A DNA stretch of 64,000 nucleotides from Bog-473 sp963764305 (GCA_963764305.1 CAVXSD010000007.1:827925-891924); one strand, 5' to 3'. Shown: positions 1 through 9,441, numbered from the stretch's first letter. The notes: generated by a model from the sequence alone, not told the origin. Numbers and translations are program-made.

Positions 1-501
1 CTGTGCGACGCCGCGCTGCTAGCGACGGATCTCGACGAGGCCGAGCGACTGGCCGCAGAAGCCGACGACTTCCTGCGCGCGACCGGCACGCCGATCGGCA
101 TCGCCCACAACGTCGAAGGGCGCGGAATCATCGCCTACGACCGGGACGAGCTCGCTGACGCGGCAGTGTTCGTCGCCGAAGCTGTCGAGATCTACAGCAG
201 TTGCGGCAACCTCGGCTGCTGCGCTCACGCCCTGGAGTCGGCGGCGGTGATCGTCGGTCAGGCGGGCCAGCCCGAGACGGCCACCGAGCTCCTCGGCGCG
301 GCGGAGGAACTACGTCGTAGCAGCGGGGCGGCCCACAAGCCATTTGAGATCCGAGCGCGCCACAGCGACCTCGAGGACCGCATCGGGCCGCTTTCTCCCG
401 CCGCGCATAAGGCCGCGCTGACCGCGGGACGACAGCACACACTCGAGTCTGCTGCCCGCGCCGCGCTTGACGCGCTCTCGACTGCGCGGCGGGTTGAGTA
501 G
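1..501 (+). CDS. C-terminal part of a helical-repeat (TPR-like) regulator or ATPase, truncated by the window edge
   Basis: An open frame runs from the first base to a TAG at 499-501, so the start lies outside the window. The 166 visible residues are Ala/Leu/Glu-rich amphipathic helices with TPR-like spacing. They include AELLGAAEELRR-type text and end in the AARAALDALSTARRVE region, a common tail in large actinobacterial LuxR/AfsR-type or cyclase-ATPase regulators. No catalytic domain is visible here. The family assignment is inferred from composition and from the typical 'ATELLGAAEELR' signature of those tails. A gap of 341 bases follows with no convincing gene. Confidence 0.6.
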   Translation: MCDAALLATDLDEAERLAAEADDFLRATGTPIGIAHNVEGRGIIAYDRDELADAAVFVAEAVEIYSSCGNLGCCAHALESAAVIVGQAGQPETATELLGAAEELRRSSGAAHKPFEIRARHSDLEDRIGPLSPAAHKAALTAGRQHTLESAARAALDALSTARRVE

Positions 502-842
502 CAAGGTAATAGCAAATCTTCCGGTCGTCAGACCCGGCGCGAGCAGTGATCTCCTGGGGGCGTACGCGGCCACTCGCCTGCCTCGGCGACCATTGATGTA
601 TCGAGTTGGGAGTGGCGCGCGGTTCTCGAGGATGGCGCTGATTCAATCCCTTTGCGTTCGCAAATCTCAACGATGAATAGTGGAGCCCTATCTGAGTCTG
701 GAGTATCTGAGTCTGGAGTATTTGAACCGGTGACGGGTTCTGATGGGCGTCGAGCGATGGAGACGGTGTCACCCAGGAAACCGGTATAGGTTGAGCGTTT
801 GATCATCACCCTCTGGCGAAGTCATGCGAGGAGACAAGTCCC
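502..842. other. Intergenic region, no gene recognised
   Basis: These 341 bases separate the truncated regulator from the peptidoglycan-binding gene. They hold a perfect 15-base tandem duplication (691-720), annotated separately, and just before the next gene the purine-rich GAGGAGAC ribosome site at about 827-834. No open frame in either direction has convincing protein character. Confidence 0.5.
691..720. repeat. Perfect 15-bp tandem duplication
   Basis: TCTGAGTCTGGAGTA occurs twice head to tail (691-705 and 706-720), followed by the related TTTGAA. It lies about 120 bases upstream of the peptidoglycan-binding-domain gene. It could be a slippage duplication or a paired regulator site; the sequence does not decide. 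Confidence 0.7.
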
Positions 843-1532
843 ATGGCACTCAACTGGCCACTTGTAGAGCTAGGCAATCAAAGCGAGAACGTGAACAGCG
901 TTCAGTATTTCTTGAACGCACACGGAGAAGCTGTTGCAGTCGACGGGAGCTTCGGACCCCTGACCCAGGGCGCCGTCCGCGCCTTCCAGAGTACAAAAGG
1001 GCTCAGTGTCGACGGGATTGTCGGCAACCAGACGTGGCCCGTGCTCTTGATCCAGACTTCGACCGGCAGCCAAGGGGACGCCGTGAAGGCTGTTCAGAGC
1101 CAGGTCGCATCGCGCAAGGCGACACCGTTGACGATCGACGGCATTTTCGGACAGCTGACTCATGACGCCGTCGTGCAGTTCCAGGGTGTCCTGGGATTGT
1201 CGGTCGACGGCATCGCCGGGCCGATCACATGGAATTACTTTGCGAACGGATACTTGCCCGGACCGGCACCGAACTGGGTTGCGCTCGTCCTATACGAGGA
1301 CTGGTCGCACAACGACCGGGCTTCGGCAGCGAAGAACGCGACCGCTAGTGCGGTGAACGAGCTCTTCTCACAGAGCTGGTCGGCGGCGGCGGGCTGGAGC
1401 TTCGTCGGTGACGATGGGGCAGCAGGCACGGTCTACTTCACGTGGCAGCGCCCGAGTGGTGAAAAGATTAGCATCGGCGTGAGCGATGGGCCCGGCGGGT
1501 ACTTCTACGGTGCCAACGTGGTGTATCAGTAG
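843..1532 (+). CDS. Protein with two peptidoglycan-binding (PG_binding_1) domains and an unassigned C-terminal domain
   Basis: The gene encodes 229 residues starting at ATG 843, preceded by a good GAGGAGAC ribosome site. Residues about 7-65 and 70-137 are two PG_binding_1 repeats. Each has the hallmark D-G-x-F-G-x-x-T core (VDGSFGPLT, IDGIFGQLT) and the following AVxxFQ and GLSVDGIVG/IAG elements. The C-terminal 85 residues (from about 145, PNWVALVLYEDWSHND) are rich in Trp, Ser and Gly, and I do not recognise the fold. The domains normally bind cell-wall peptide or glycan. No N-terminal signal peptide is present, which is odd for a wall-binding protein, so export by another route or a cargo/effector role is possible. 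Confidence 0.85.
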   Translation: MALNWPLVELGNQSENVNSVQYFLNAHGEAVAVDGSFGPLTQGAVRAFQSTKGLSVDGIVGNQTWPVLLIQTSTGSQGDAVKAVQSQVASRKATPLTIDGIFGQLTHDAVVQFQGVLGLSVDGIAGPITWNYFANGYLPGPAPNWVALVLYEDWSHNDRASAAKNATASAVNELFSQSWSAAAGWSFVGDDGAAGTVYFTWQRPSGEKISIGVSDGPGGYFYGANVVYQ

Positions 1533-2102
1533 TTTGCGCCTAGTTCGAGTGATCGACGCCGGCCTTTCTCACCGTGAGTAACTGAGAACGTCGCCAATCG
1601 CTGTGGCACGTTAGTGGCACGGCGAGCCCCTCTCGTGGTGCCGAAGCTGAGACGGTCGGCCCATCGAATACGGCGCCGTCTTACGTTTGTCGTTAGGTCA
1701 AGCCGTCCTCTTCCTGGCTTCGCTGTGGCGAACTGGCGAAAGAGTCGAAAGAAGTAGTCGGGACGTCGCACCGATTCACAGTTCGAGATCTGCGCGGTGC
1801 CACAGCTGAGCCACCGTCCTGCACGGATCGTCGGCTGCCAAACCGTTGTATAGCGCGGTGACCGCAGCCGCGCTCGAGGCGGTTGCCCGTTCCAACCATG
1901 AAAGAATGCCGGCAGCTGCGATGCTGCTGCCGTGGAGATTGAGATCTTTCGGGGCGCCGTCAGAAGCTCGTTCCGGATCTTCGACCCCAGCACCGCGCGG
2001 CAATCAAATCGCCTGGAACTTGAGGCTTCTCCGCCAATTGTTGGGACCGGAGTTGACGCATTGGAAGCGACCCGCCGAAATCCCCCCACTGACCAGGAAC
2101 TT
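1533..2102. other. 570-base non-coding stretch on the 3' side of tRNA-Lys
   Basis: No open frame with credible protein character was found on either strand. The only structure seen is a closely spaced direct repeat, GTGGCACG at 1603-1610 and 1614-1621. It sits on the side facing the 3' end of tRNA-Lys, where integrating elements usually enter. That position makes it a candidate relic of an attachment region, but no integrase remnant can be identified. Confidence 0.35.
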
Positions 2103-2178
2103 TGGTGGGCCGCCCGGGTCTCGATCCCGGCACCTTGGGATTAAAAGTCCCCTGCTCTTCCGGATGAGCTAGCGGCCC
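2103..2178 (-). tRNA. tRNA-Lys (anticodon TTT), CCA encoded
   Basis: On the minus strand the sequence folds as a 76-base tRNA. The 7-bp acceptor stem GGGCCGC/GCGGCCC is closed at 2172-2178 and 2107-2113. The anticodon loop is CTTTTAA with anticodon TTT, the T arm is present with loop TCGAGAC, and the 3' CCA is encoded (2103-2105 on the plus strand as TGG). All stems are intact. The gene stands alone between non-coding stretches. Confidence 0.95.
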
Positions 2179-2474
2179 GAGTCAGCACGATAACGGGCAA
2201 ATCCAGCGGATAGGGAAACCTCTCGATCACGAGCGACGACGAGCCTGCGCTTCCACAAGACGCGACTCGCCGTGACGCAGGTCGCCGTGACGGCGCTGAG
2301 GGCGACCACGGCGGCACCCTCCCGAACCTGAGCGCGCCCCTTGGGTCCAGGCGGGATCGGGTTCTCGTGGAACGCCTCGGCGGCTTGGTGCGGCAGACGG
2401 CCGGGTCTTCCCTTCGAGGAATCTTCCGCAGGGAACTGAACAGCGCGACCATGCCCGCGGAGCGAGGCTCACGA

Positions 2475-3344
2475 TCAGCCAATGGTGGCCAACTTCGGCA
2501 CGACCGGCCCCCACGTCTCTTCGAGCCACCGCGACGGCTCGGAACCGGCGGCGCGGATCACGATGGCCTGCACGCCGGCGTCATTGAGCGCCTCGGCCTC
2601 GTGCACGATGGCGTCCGGTCCAGCATCGTCCGCCACCCCGATGAGGGCCGTCACTTCGATGTCCGCAAACTCGCGGCCGACTTCGTCGCAGTGGCGGCGT
2701 AGGACCTCCACCTTGTGGGCAACGGTCGCGGTGTCGCCGATGATGTTGCACGCGTCGGCGTAGGTCGCCACGAGCCGTAAGGTCTTGCGCTCGCCCCCTC
2801 CTCCGATGAGCACCCGTGGGCGCGGTGAGCTGACGGGCTGGGGCGAGCACAAGGTCTCGGCCAATCGGTAGTGCGTGCCTTCGTAGGGTCCGTTGTCATC
2901 GCTCCACATCTGAAAGCAGATCTGGAGCGTCTCTTCGAGTCGCTCGTAGCGCTCGCGCAACGGCGGGAACGGGACACCGAGCCCTCGGTGCTCCCGTTCG
3001 TACCACGCTGCCCCCAACCCGAGCTCGGCTCGACCTCCCGAGAGGACATCGAGGGTGGTGATCGTCTTGGCCAGCAGTCCCGGGTGGCGGTACGTCACCC
3101 CGCCGACGAGGAGCCGGAAGCGCAGCCGCTCCGTCTTGGCCGCGGCGAAGGACAGGGCCGAGTACCCCTCGAGCATAGGCTCCTCGGCGGGCCAGAGCAT
3201 GTCCATCTGGAACCAATGGTCCATCACCGAAAGGGTCCGCACCCCAATTGCCTCCGCCGTCCCGGCCAAGGTTGCAAACGTCGGCCCGATGGCCTCGGGG
3301 CCACCGGGCCAGGTGAAGCGTGGCACGTGGATGTCGAGTTCCAT
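2475..3344 (-). CDS. LLM-class F420-dependent oxidoreductase
   Basis: The 289-residue protein belongs to the bacterial luciferase-like (TIM barrel) family, which in actinobacteria mostly uses coenzyme F420 for hydride transfer. Visible family landmarks are VMDHWFQM near residue 40, LLVGGVTYRHPGLLAKT near 80, TTLDVLSGGRAELGLGAAW (about 95-113), EEPMLEGYS and the substrate/cofactor loop LIGGGGERKTLRL (about 180). It resembles the second LLM protein at 20,611-21,549 along its whole length, so the two are paralogues. No partner gene is adjacent, and the substrate cannot be inferred. Confidence 0.88.
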   Translation of the reverse strand: MELDIHVPRFTWPGGPEAIGPTFATLAGTAEAIGVRTLSVMDHWFQMDMLWPAEEPMLEGYSALSFAAAKTERLRFRLLVGGVTYRHPGLLAKTITTLDVLSGGRAELGLGAAWYEREHRGLGVPFPPLRERYERLEETLQICFQMWSDDNGPYEGTHYRLAETLCSPQPVSSPRPRVLIGGGGERKTLRLVATYADACNIIGDTATVAHKVEVLRRHCDEVGREFADIEVTALIGVADDAGPDAIVHEAEALNDAGVQAIVIRAAGSEPSRWLEETWGPVVPKLATIG

Positions 3345-4167
3345 GTCGTCCTCCGGTCGCTCGTCTCGAGAGTACCCACATGGTCTACCCGGGTGGCCGG
3401 CTCCGCGCGTCGGACCGGTGCCGTCTCCCCCGCATGATCCTGTTGTCGACGCTCGTGACGCGCCGCTCTCTCATCGAACGCGCATCCACGGTCAGTCCGA
3501 TGGGTCGCACCCTCGCGCGCTGTCCGAGCTCGGCTCCGACCGCCGCCCGGCCGCGGCCTGGCTGGAAGGTGTGCGTGGCCGGCTGGCACCCTTGCGACAC
3601 CGTTGACCGGGTCCCACGACTGCCGCGCAACATTCTTTCGCGCTCCGCTCGGGTATGGCCCTCGTCTCGGTTCGCCCCATCGACGCCCGCGGCGTGGGTG
3701 CGGACGAGTACCCGGCTCAGATCGACTACATGTGCGTCATCTCCGGAGCGACCGCCTCTTCTGCGACCTGGGCCAGGTCAAGCTGTTGTCCGCGGCGCCC
3801 ATCGACGTGCGGCACGTCGGCCTCAGCAGGTGCGCACGAGACGCCGGTCGCTTCGTGCAGTTCACGTCGGGCTGGACAGGCACCCCGACGAGCATCGCCT
3901 CCCACTCGACGCACGAGAACCCGACCTGACCTCCATGTACGGCTGGCTCGAGCCGAACGACGGCGCCGTGGGCTGCGGCTGGTTGCAGCCGTCCCACGAC
4001 ATCGGACTGATCGTGATCGGCGTCGCCCTGCACGCCATCTGCGCGCCATCTGGCCCATGAGTCCCCGCCGGGACCCGGGAGCTGGCGACGCCCGGTCGCC
4101 GAATGATGGTTCTGCCGCCCGAGTCGCAGGGCAGAAACCCTGGCAGGCGCCCGAGGCGCAACCTACG
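3345..4167. other. 823-base stretch without an intact gene; possible decayed coding sequence
   Basis: No continuous frame is convincing. Short protein-like stretches appear in succession in three plus-strand frames: VSVRPIDARGVGADEYPAQ near 3660-3720, CDLGQVKLLSAAPIDVRHVG near 3770-3830, and MYGWLEPNDGAVGCGWLQ near 3935-3990. This is the pattern expected of a frameshifted gene, but I do not recognise a family, so the interpretation is weak. Confidence 0.3.
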
Positions 4168-5283
4168 ATGCAGCGAATGGACCCTTCGGTCGGGGACATC
4201 GCCCGGATGACGGACCCCGTGCTCCGCAACCTCTGGATCACCCAGCGCTACCACGAGTTCGCCGTGGCACTGCGCGACGCCGGTCTCGGGGAGGATGCCA
4301 CCTGGTGTGCGTTCGCAGTGTGGGCGTCGAAGACTGCCGGCGCCACCATACGCGGTGAGGTGCTGCCGGCTCGGGCCAAGCAGCTCCTGCTCGACAACGA
4401 GGCCACCGAGGCGGCGTTGCACCGATTCAACCACGGGCTGTTCGGGCGGGCCGTGCAAGACCTCACCCATGTCCACCTCGGTCAGCTCGTCGAGAGCGTT
4501 ACCGCTGACGTATCCAAGCAGATCGCCGACGGCAACGTTCTGGTCTTCGCTGAACTTGCACCCATCTTCGCCGAGTTGTTACGTGCGCATGACTTGAAGC
4601 CGGCGAGTGCACAGGAGCTGGCCGCGGCCTTTACGCCCGCCCTTGCGTCACTCGGAACAGGAGCCGATGCCGCGTCAGCGGCGACTGCCTTCGACAGCTA
4701 CGGACGCGCCCTCTTTGCACCGGCCGAACGTCCCACCCTGATCCTTCAAGCCAACATCCTGGCGGTTGCTCACGAACAGCGCCGCCTGCAGCCGGCCATC
4801 TCGGGCGCGCTGGACGCTGCGATCAGCGACACCCTGAAGAAGCTCGTCGAAAACGACATCGTTCGCCACCTTCCTACCGCGATAGCCCGTCACGCGGTCG
4901 ATGAACTGACCGACGATCTGTGCAAGGTGCTCGACGAGGCCTGGGATACGGCGCTCACCGAATCGATCATGCAGCTCGTCACCGCCAGCGAGACGTTCGA
5001 TCTCCGGCGGGACGTGCCGCCGCTGCCCGGCGGCATGTTCCCGTCCGGGCTCCGCCAGCTGACCGGGACGGCCGCCGAGAGCGCGTTCGCCCAATGGGAC
5101 AAGACTGCGGGTTGCGGGACGCCGTCCGGTGCCCATGACTGGGCCGTACTCGAGGAGCGGATGAACTTCATCGTCATTCTGTTCCGCTCACGCCAGAACG
5201 ACGGATCCCTGTTCGACCCGCCGTTCACCGCCACGCAGCTGGCCGACATGGCGCAGGGTCAACTGCCTCCGGGGCCCTTATAG
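4168..5283 (+). CDS. Uncharacterised alpha-helical protein (371 aa)
   Basis: The frame opens at ATG 4168 (an alternative ATG is at 4177) and ends at TAG 5281-5283. The product is mostly helical, rich in Ala, Leu and Asp, without signal peptide, membrane segment or recognised catalytic motif. An Ala/Leu-rich middle (about residues 120-270) ends in DTLKKLVENDIVRHLPTAI. Upstream in-frame codons back to 3655 read as low-complexity Arg-rich text and were left out. The 3' end overlaps the stop of the convergent MpaB-like gene by 25 bases. I cannot assign a function; its tail-to-tail partner suggests at most a loose association. Confidence 0.7.
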   Translation: MQRMDPSVGDIARMTDPVLRNLWITQRYHEFAVALRDAGLGEDATWCAFAVWASKTAGATIRGEVLPARAKQLLLDNEATEAALHRFNHGLFGRAVQDLTHVHLGQLVESVTADVSKQIADGNVLVFAELAPIFAELLRAHDLKPASAQELAAAFTPALASLGTGADAASAATAFDSYGRALFAPAERPTLILQANILAVAHEQRRLQPAISGALDAAISDTLKKLVENDIVRHLPTAIARHAVDELTDDLCKVLDEAWDTALTESIMQLVTASETFDLRRDVPPLPGGMFPSGLRQLTGTAAESAFAQWDKTAGCGTPSGAHDWAVLEERMNFIVILFRSRQNDGSLFDPPFTATQLADMAQGQLPPGPL

Positions 5284-6389
5284 GCCGGGATCTCCCACCG
5301 GGCCGCCAATGACGTCGGCACCTCGAACGGAGGCCGGTCGCCGTAGCGCTCCGCCCTGACCGCGAGCGAGAGCATCCCGAAGCCGATCTTCTCGGAGAGT
5401 CCCTGGAGCAGACGGCGATGCAACTCCTCCAGCGAAACCCGTCGACTCAGGTCGGCGAGCGGACCGAAGAGATTCTCGGTCCAATCCGCTTTCGGGACAT
5501 TCAGGAGGTCGGCGGTGGCGTCGCCGACGTAGAAGCGGACCGTTGTCGCCGGCAGGCCGCGCAACCCGGGCGGCGCGAGGCGGGTCCCCTGCTCGAGCAG
5601 CGCCGCCATCAGGGCGCTGCCTGACTCGCTCGGACCGAACTGGCGGCGGCGCACGATCGGCATGAGGACAGATGTCTGGGCGCGGGTCAGGGGAAGAAGG
5701 TCGGCGCGGATCCCCAGGTGGTGGCCGATCAGTGACCATGTATGCAGGTAGGCGTTCGCATCGTCTTCCGAGTACACGATCCCGGTCCGGTCGAACACCT
5801 CGAACACGATCTCGGTAAAGGTGAGAAGCGTCTCGAGCAGGTCTTCCTGATTGATGGGCGTGCCCCAGTCCGGGTTCCACTCCGCCCGCGGGTCGTTCTG
5901 AATCAGCCACCGCACGGCAGCGTGCATCAGCCGGACGTGACGTACGTCCGCGTAGCCGCGCCCTCCCGATTCCAGGCCACCGGACTCCATGACGTCGAGG
6001 TGGAACTGCGCCGTCTCGTTGAGCCGGCGCTTGGCGTCGGTCTCGAGCCGGGCCGTCAAACCGAGGACCTGGACACCCCGCCAGCAGGCGTACGCCGACG
6101 GGAGCGCCGCTGCATAGAGCGCAGTGAAGACGTGGGAGCCCCACCGGGCGAAGCACTCCTGTCCGGCGGCGACGCGGACGGAGTCGACCCACGCCGGCAG
6201 AACCGGTTTCTCCTCGAGGAACGCCTTCAATGCGGGGTCGGCGACTTCGTGCTGCTGGACCACGAGCGCCCGGAAGGCCGATGACGCATCCTTCGTCCCG
6301 GAGAACAGCCCGGCGATGACGTTGTCCGCCTCCGGATCCGCCTCAGTGCGCAGGCTGTCGAGAAAGGCATCGTCCCACGTCATGGTCAT
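5259..6389 (-). CDS. Oxygenase MpaB family protein (DUF2236)
   Basis: This 376-residue protein matches the DUF2236/MpaB family, which includes rubber oxygenase Lcp and fungal MpaB and uses b-type haem. Landmarks are the HVFTALYAAALPSAYACWRG region (about 90-109), the conserved ET following a basic segment (about 132), VRHVRLMHAAVRWLI (about 160) and the WGTPINQEDLLETLLTF block (about 185), where conserved His/Asn/Asp side chains normally contact the haem. The start ATG (6387-6389) overlaps the stop of the upstream cyclase gene by 4 bases (ATGA), so the two are probably translationally coupled. MTM gives a second ATG two codons on. The substrate is unknown. Confidence 0.82.
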   Translation of the reverse strand: MTMTWDDAFLDSLRTEADPEADNVIAGLFSGTKDASSAFRALVVQQHEVADPALKAFLEEKPVLPAWVDSVRVAAGQECFARWGSHVFTALYAAALPSAYACWRGVQVLGLTARLETDAKRRLNETAQFHLDVMESGGLESGGRGYADVRHVRLMHAAVRWLIQNDPRAEWNPDWGTPINQEDLLETLLTFTEIVFEVFDRTGIVYSEDDANAYLHTWSLIGHHLGIRADLLPLTRAQTSVLMPIVRRRQFGPSESGSALMAALLEQGTRLAPPGLRGLPATTVRFYVGDATADLLNVPKADWTENLFGPLADLSRRVSLEELHRRLLQGLSEKIGFGMLSLAVRAERYGDRPPFEVPTSLAARWEIPAYKGPGGS

Positions 6390-9262
6390 GTCGACTCCAA
6401 CGCTCGTCGGGCTTCAGTAAGGCTCCGGCTCGGTCCGCCCTCGGCTGTTTGCGCCACACTCGCTTCCAGGTCCACGCGGACGTGGTCGGGCGCACCCGGG
6501 AGGCCGAGCCAGTCCGTCAACGCCCGGAGCTCCAGCATGCGGGCGCCTTGGCTCCGTGCCACCCGGACGGCCTCTTGGTAGTCGCGGCCGGCCTGCTCAA
6601 CCCGCCGGCCGCGCCGCGCCACCCCGGCACGGAGTCGGAGGATCTCCGCCTCGCAGAACTGCTCGCCGCTGGTCCGGGCCGTGTCGAGCGCGTCGTCGAG
6701 CAGACCACCTGCCCGCTCGACACCTGTCAGCAGATCGTCCGCCAGGAGCATCTCGAAGTAGGGGCGAAGCAGCGGTCCGGGCAGTTCCGGCTCCTCGATC
6801 CCTTCACCAGCCCACCACTGCAGTGAACGGGCCCACTGCCGCCATTGCCGCGTACTGACCTCATCGGCAACGTGCAACGCCTCCCCCGTGAGCTTGATCA
6901 CGACCTCACGCTCACCATCGAGCTGCGCCATGATGGCCGAGGTGACGGCGGCCACGGCCTGGGCTTGCGGCACCTGTCGCTCGGTCGTGCAGCGGAGAAC
7001 GTCGTCCGCGATGCGCCATGCTTCGGTCGTGCTGCCCGTCAGCCAGCAGGCCAGCGCCGTTGCGACCCGTGGCGCGGCCAGGGCCATGAGCTCGACCGAA
7101 CGCATCGGAGGGAGATCACGCAGACTGGTGTCGAGCGGGAGACTGGACTCGTAGGAACGGCGGAGCTGCGCCAGTCCGTCGCGCAGCATGCCCTGCCAAA
7201 TCCGTGTCGTTCCCTCGTACGTGTCGATGAGCCCGAGCACCCAGTCGTCGCCGAGGATCTCCGCTTCACTCCTCGCCTCGTGCAGGATCCTGTTGATCGT
7301 CTTGTACTCCGCGCTGGCCTGCCACCACGGCACCAGCACCAGGTAGTTGCGCAACAGGATTTCACGGTTGCCGAGACGGCGCGCCAGCTCCTCCACCCGC
7401 CGGGACTCTTCGAGGGCCTCTGGGGCGCTCTGGTCGACCGCGGTCAAGCACATCACCAGACGGCTGCGTGATTTGAGCTCGGTGCCGTCGCGTTCGTCCT
7501 CGGGCAGCTGATCCACGAGGGCGAGCATCTCCCGCTCATGGCCCGCGGCCTCCCGGAAGCGGGCGTTCTGTCGTGCCGTGTGCGAAGCCTGCTTCCAGAG
7601 CGGCACCGCTTCCGTCGCTCTTCCAGCGGCGCCCAGGTGGTACGCCGCGATCTCGGGCTGGGCCTCGGCTCGACCGGACGCGATCAGCGCCTCGCCCACC
7701 ACGCCGTGCACCCGGACTCGGTCGGCCCGCAGCACCGAGCGATAGGAGATCTCTTGGATCAGGGCATGACGGAACTGCATCTCGTCCGACTTCGCCGAGG
7801 ACTCGATGATCGCATGCTCCTGCAACCGGCGAAGCTCGGTGTCGAGCGTCACCCCTTCCAGCCCGGTTGCCGCCTCGAGCACCTCACGGTCGAAGGAGCG
7901 CCCGATGACGGCCGCTGCCTGTGCGACGCGCTTGGCCTCACCGACTCGGTCGAGGCGGGCAGTGATGACCTCCGAGAGTGTCGTCGGCATGGCGTGGGCG
8001 CTGACCGCCGCCCCGTCGGCGAGCCCGCGCGCCAGCTCCTCGAGGAAGAGGGGTATCCCATCGGCCCGTTGCACCAGCGCTTCGCGGACATCTGCAGGGA
8101 GCCGGGACGCGCCGGGGAGGTGCTCGAGCATCGTGCGGGATTCATCGGTGCTCAGCCGGTCGAGCTGGAGCTCGGCCTCGGGCAGCACGTGTGGGTCATC
8201 GACGATCTCCGGCCTGGCGCTCACCACCACGAGCACCGGGGTCGACGCACCCGCGATCACGTGCACCGCTTCCAACGTGCTGGGGTCGGCCCAATGCGCA
8301 TCCTCCACCACGAGAAGGAGTGGCGCGTCACCCGCTTGAGCATCGACCCACGCGGCCGCCTCTTGCGGGGTCGTGGGGGTGTGACCCATGACCTCACCAA
8401 ACGGCTGGAGTGGACTGAGAGATCCCCGCCTGCTGCACACCAGCGTCACGACCGGATGACGGCGCGCCTCGATCTCCGCGCCGAACTCGAGCAGCAGACG
8501 CGATTTTCCGATCCCTGGTTCCCCCGAGACGACGACCAGGCGACCCGACCCGTTCCCGAGGTGGGCCCACTGCTCGTGCAGCCAGTCCGATGCCCCGGCC
8601 CGGGAGATGAACATCGTCAATGGCCGCGCCTCCAAACGAGTCCGGGCGCTGCTCCGGTGCACGACCCGGAAGGCCGGCACGGGGTGCCCGATGCCCTTCA
8701 GAGTCAGGGAACCCAATGGCTCCAGCTCGAAGAAGCCGGTGACGAGTGTGGCGGTCTCGCCACTGACCAGGATCTGGCCTGGCTCTCCGACCCCCTGAAG
8801 ACGGGCGGCCATGTTGGGCACCTGGCCCCAGACGTCCGGAAGCCGCTCCTGCCCGCCCGCCGTGACGGCTGCGACCAGTACTTCGCCGGTGTGGATGCCG
8901 GCCCGCGCCTGCAGGTCGCTGATCCCCAGCGCCGCCGGGAGTTCGGCCCCGAGTCGTACGATGTCGTCGACAATCTCCATGCCGGCCAGCAGGGCGTCGC
9001 GGCCCGCCGATTCCTGGGCCTCGGGATAGCCGAAGTAAGCGACAGCCCCGTCTCCTTGGAACTGAGCGATCACGCCGCCATGCGCCATGACGATTGCGGC
9101 GACGCGGTGCTGGTAGGCGTTCAATACCTCGTGCCAGTCCTCCGGATCGAGCTGGGACGCGAGATCTGTCGAACCGACGAGGTCGGTGAACATGACCGTC
9201 AGCTGGCGCCGCTCGGGCCCCTCGGCAGATGGAGTCACCAGACTGTCCCCTTGACGGGGCAT
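6386..9262 (-). CDS. Class III adenylate/guanylate cyclase fused to an AAA-type ATPase and helical repeats
   Basis: I take ATG 9262 as the start because LTVMFTDLVGST then lies about 20 residues in; the frame stays open further upstream, but that text is low-complexity. The 958-residue protein has three parts. A class III cyclase domain (about 15-200) carries metal aspartates in FTDLVG and QGDGAVAYFG and the transition-state Asn/Arg pair in PNMAARLQ. A P-loop ATPase follows, with GEPGIGKS (about 250) and LLLVVEDAHWAD (Walker B). A long TPR-like C-terminus completes it. This is the AcyA/'predicted ATPase' regulator architecture of soil actinobacteria, usually thought to couple a ligand or protein signal to cNMP production. 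It is the first gene of a two-gene unit with the MpaB-like oxygenase. Confidence 0.88.
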   Translation of the reverse strand: MPRQGDSLVTPSAEGPERRQLTVMFTDLVGSTDLASQLDPEDWHEVLNAYQHRVAAIVMAHGGVIAQFQGDGAVAYFGYPEAQESAGRDALLAGMEIVDDIVRLGAELPAALGISDLQARAGIHTGEVLVAAVTAGGQERLPDVWGQVPNMAARLQGVGEPGQILVSGETATLVTGFFELEPLGSLTLKGIGHPVPAFRVVHRSSARTRLEARPLTMFISRAGASDWLHEQWAHLGNGSGRLVVVSGEPGIGKSRLLLEFGAEIEARRHPVVTLVCSRRGSLSPLQPFGEVMGHTPTTPQEAAAWVDAQAGDAPLLLVVEDAHWADPSTLEAVHVIAGASTPVLVVVSARPEIVDDPHVLPEAELQLDRLSTDESRTMLEHLPGASRLPADVREALVQRADGIPLFLEELARGLADGAAVSAHAMPTTLSEVITARLDRVGEAKRVAQAAAVIGRSFDREVLEAATGLEGVTLDTELRRLQEHAIIESSAKSDEMQFRHALIQEISYRSVLRADRVRVHGVVGEALIASGRAEAQPEIAAYHLGAAGRATEAVPLWKQASHTARQNARFREAAGHEREMLALVDQLPEDERDGTELKSRSRLVMCLTAVDQSAPEALEESRRVEELARRLGNREILLRNYLVLVPWWQASAEYKTINRILHEARSEAEILGDDWVLGLIDTYEGTTRIWQGMLRDGLAQLRRSYESSLPLDTSLRDLPPMRSVELMALAAPRVATALACWLTGSTTEAWRIADDVLRCTTERQVPQAQAVAAVTSAIMAQLDGEREVVIKLTGEALHVADEVSTRQWRQWARSLQWWAGEGIEEPELPGPLLRPYFEMLLADDLLTGVERAGGLLDDALDTARTSGEQFCEAEILRLRAGVARRGRRVEQAGRDYQEAVRVARSQGARMLELRALTDWLGLPGAPDHVRVDLEASVAQTAEGGPSRSLTEARRALEST

Positions 9263-9441
9263 CCAGGACAAGCACCCGTACTCCACAGGAGTCGTCGCAC
9301 GGGGCAAATCTATGTCTGCCCAGGCCGGAGCGCAGTGGCGACGGACTGGACCTGCGGTCACACCGTGCCTACAAGGGCCTGGACGGCCTGGGGACGGCCG
9401 CGGTCCCTGACTGGGTGCAGCTCGGAACCTAGGCTGAACCA

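Noticed and set aside
1526..2089. Minus-strand frame of 187 codons beside tRNA-Lys
   Set aside because: Arg-rich text without a motif or a ribosome site; treated as non-coding.
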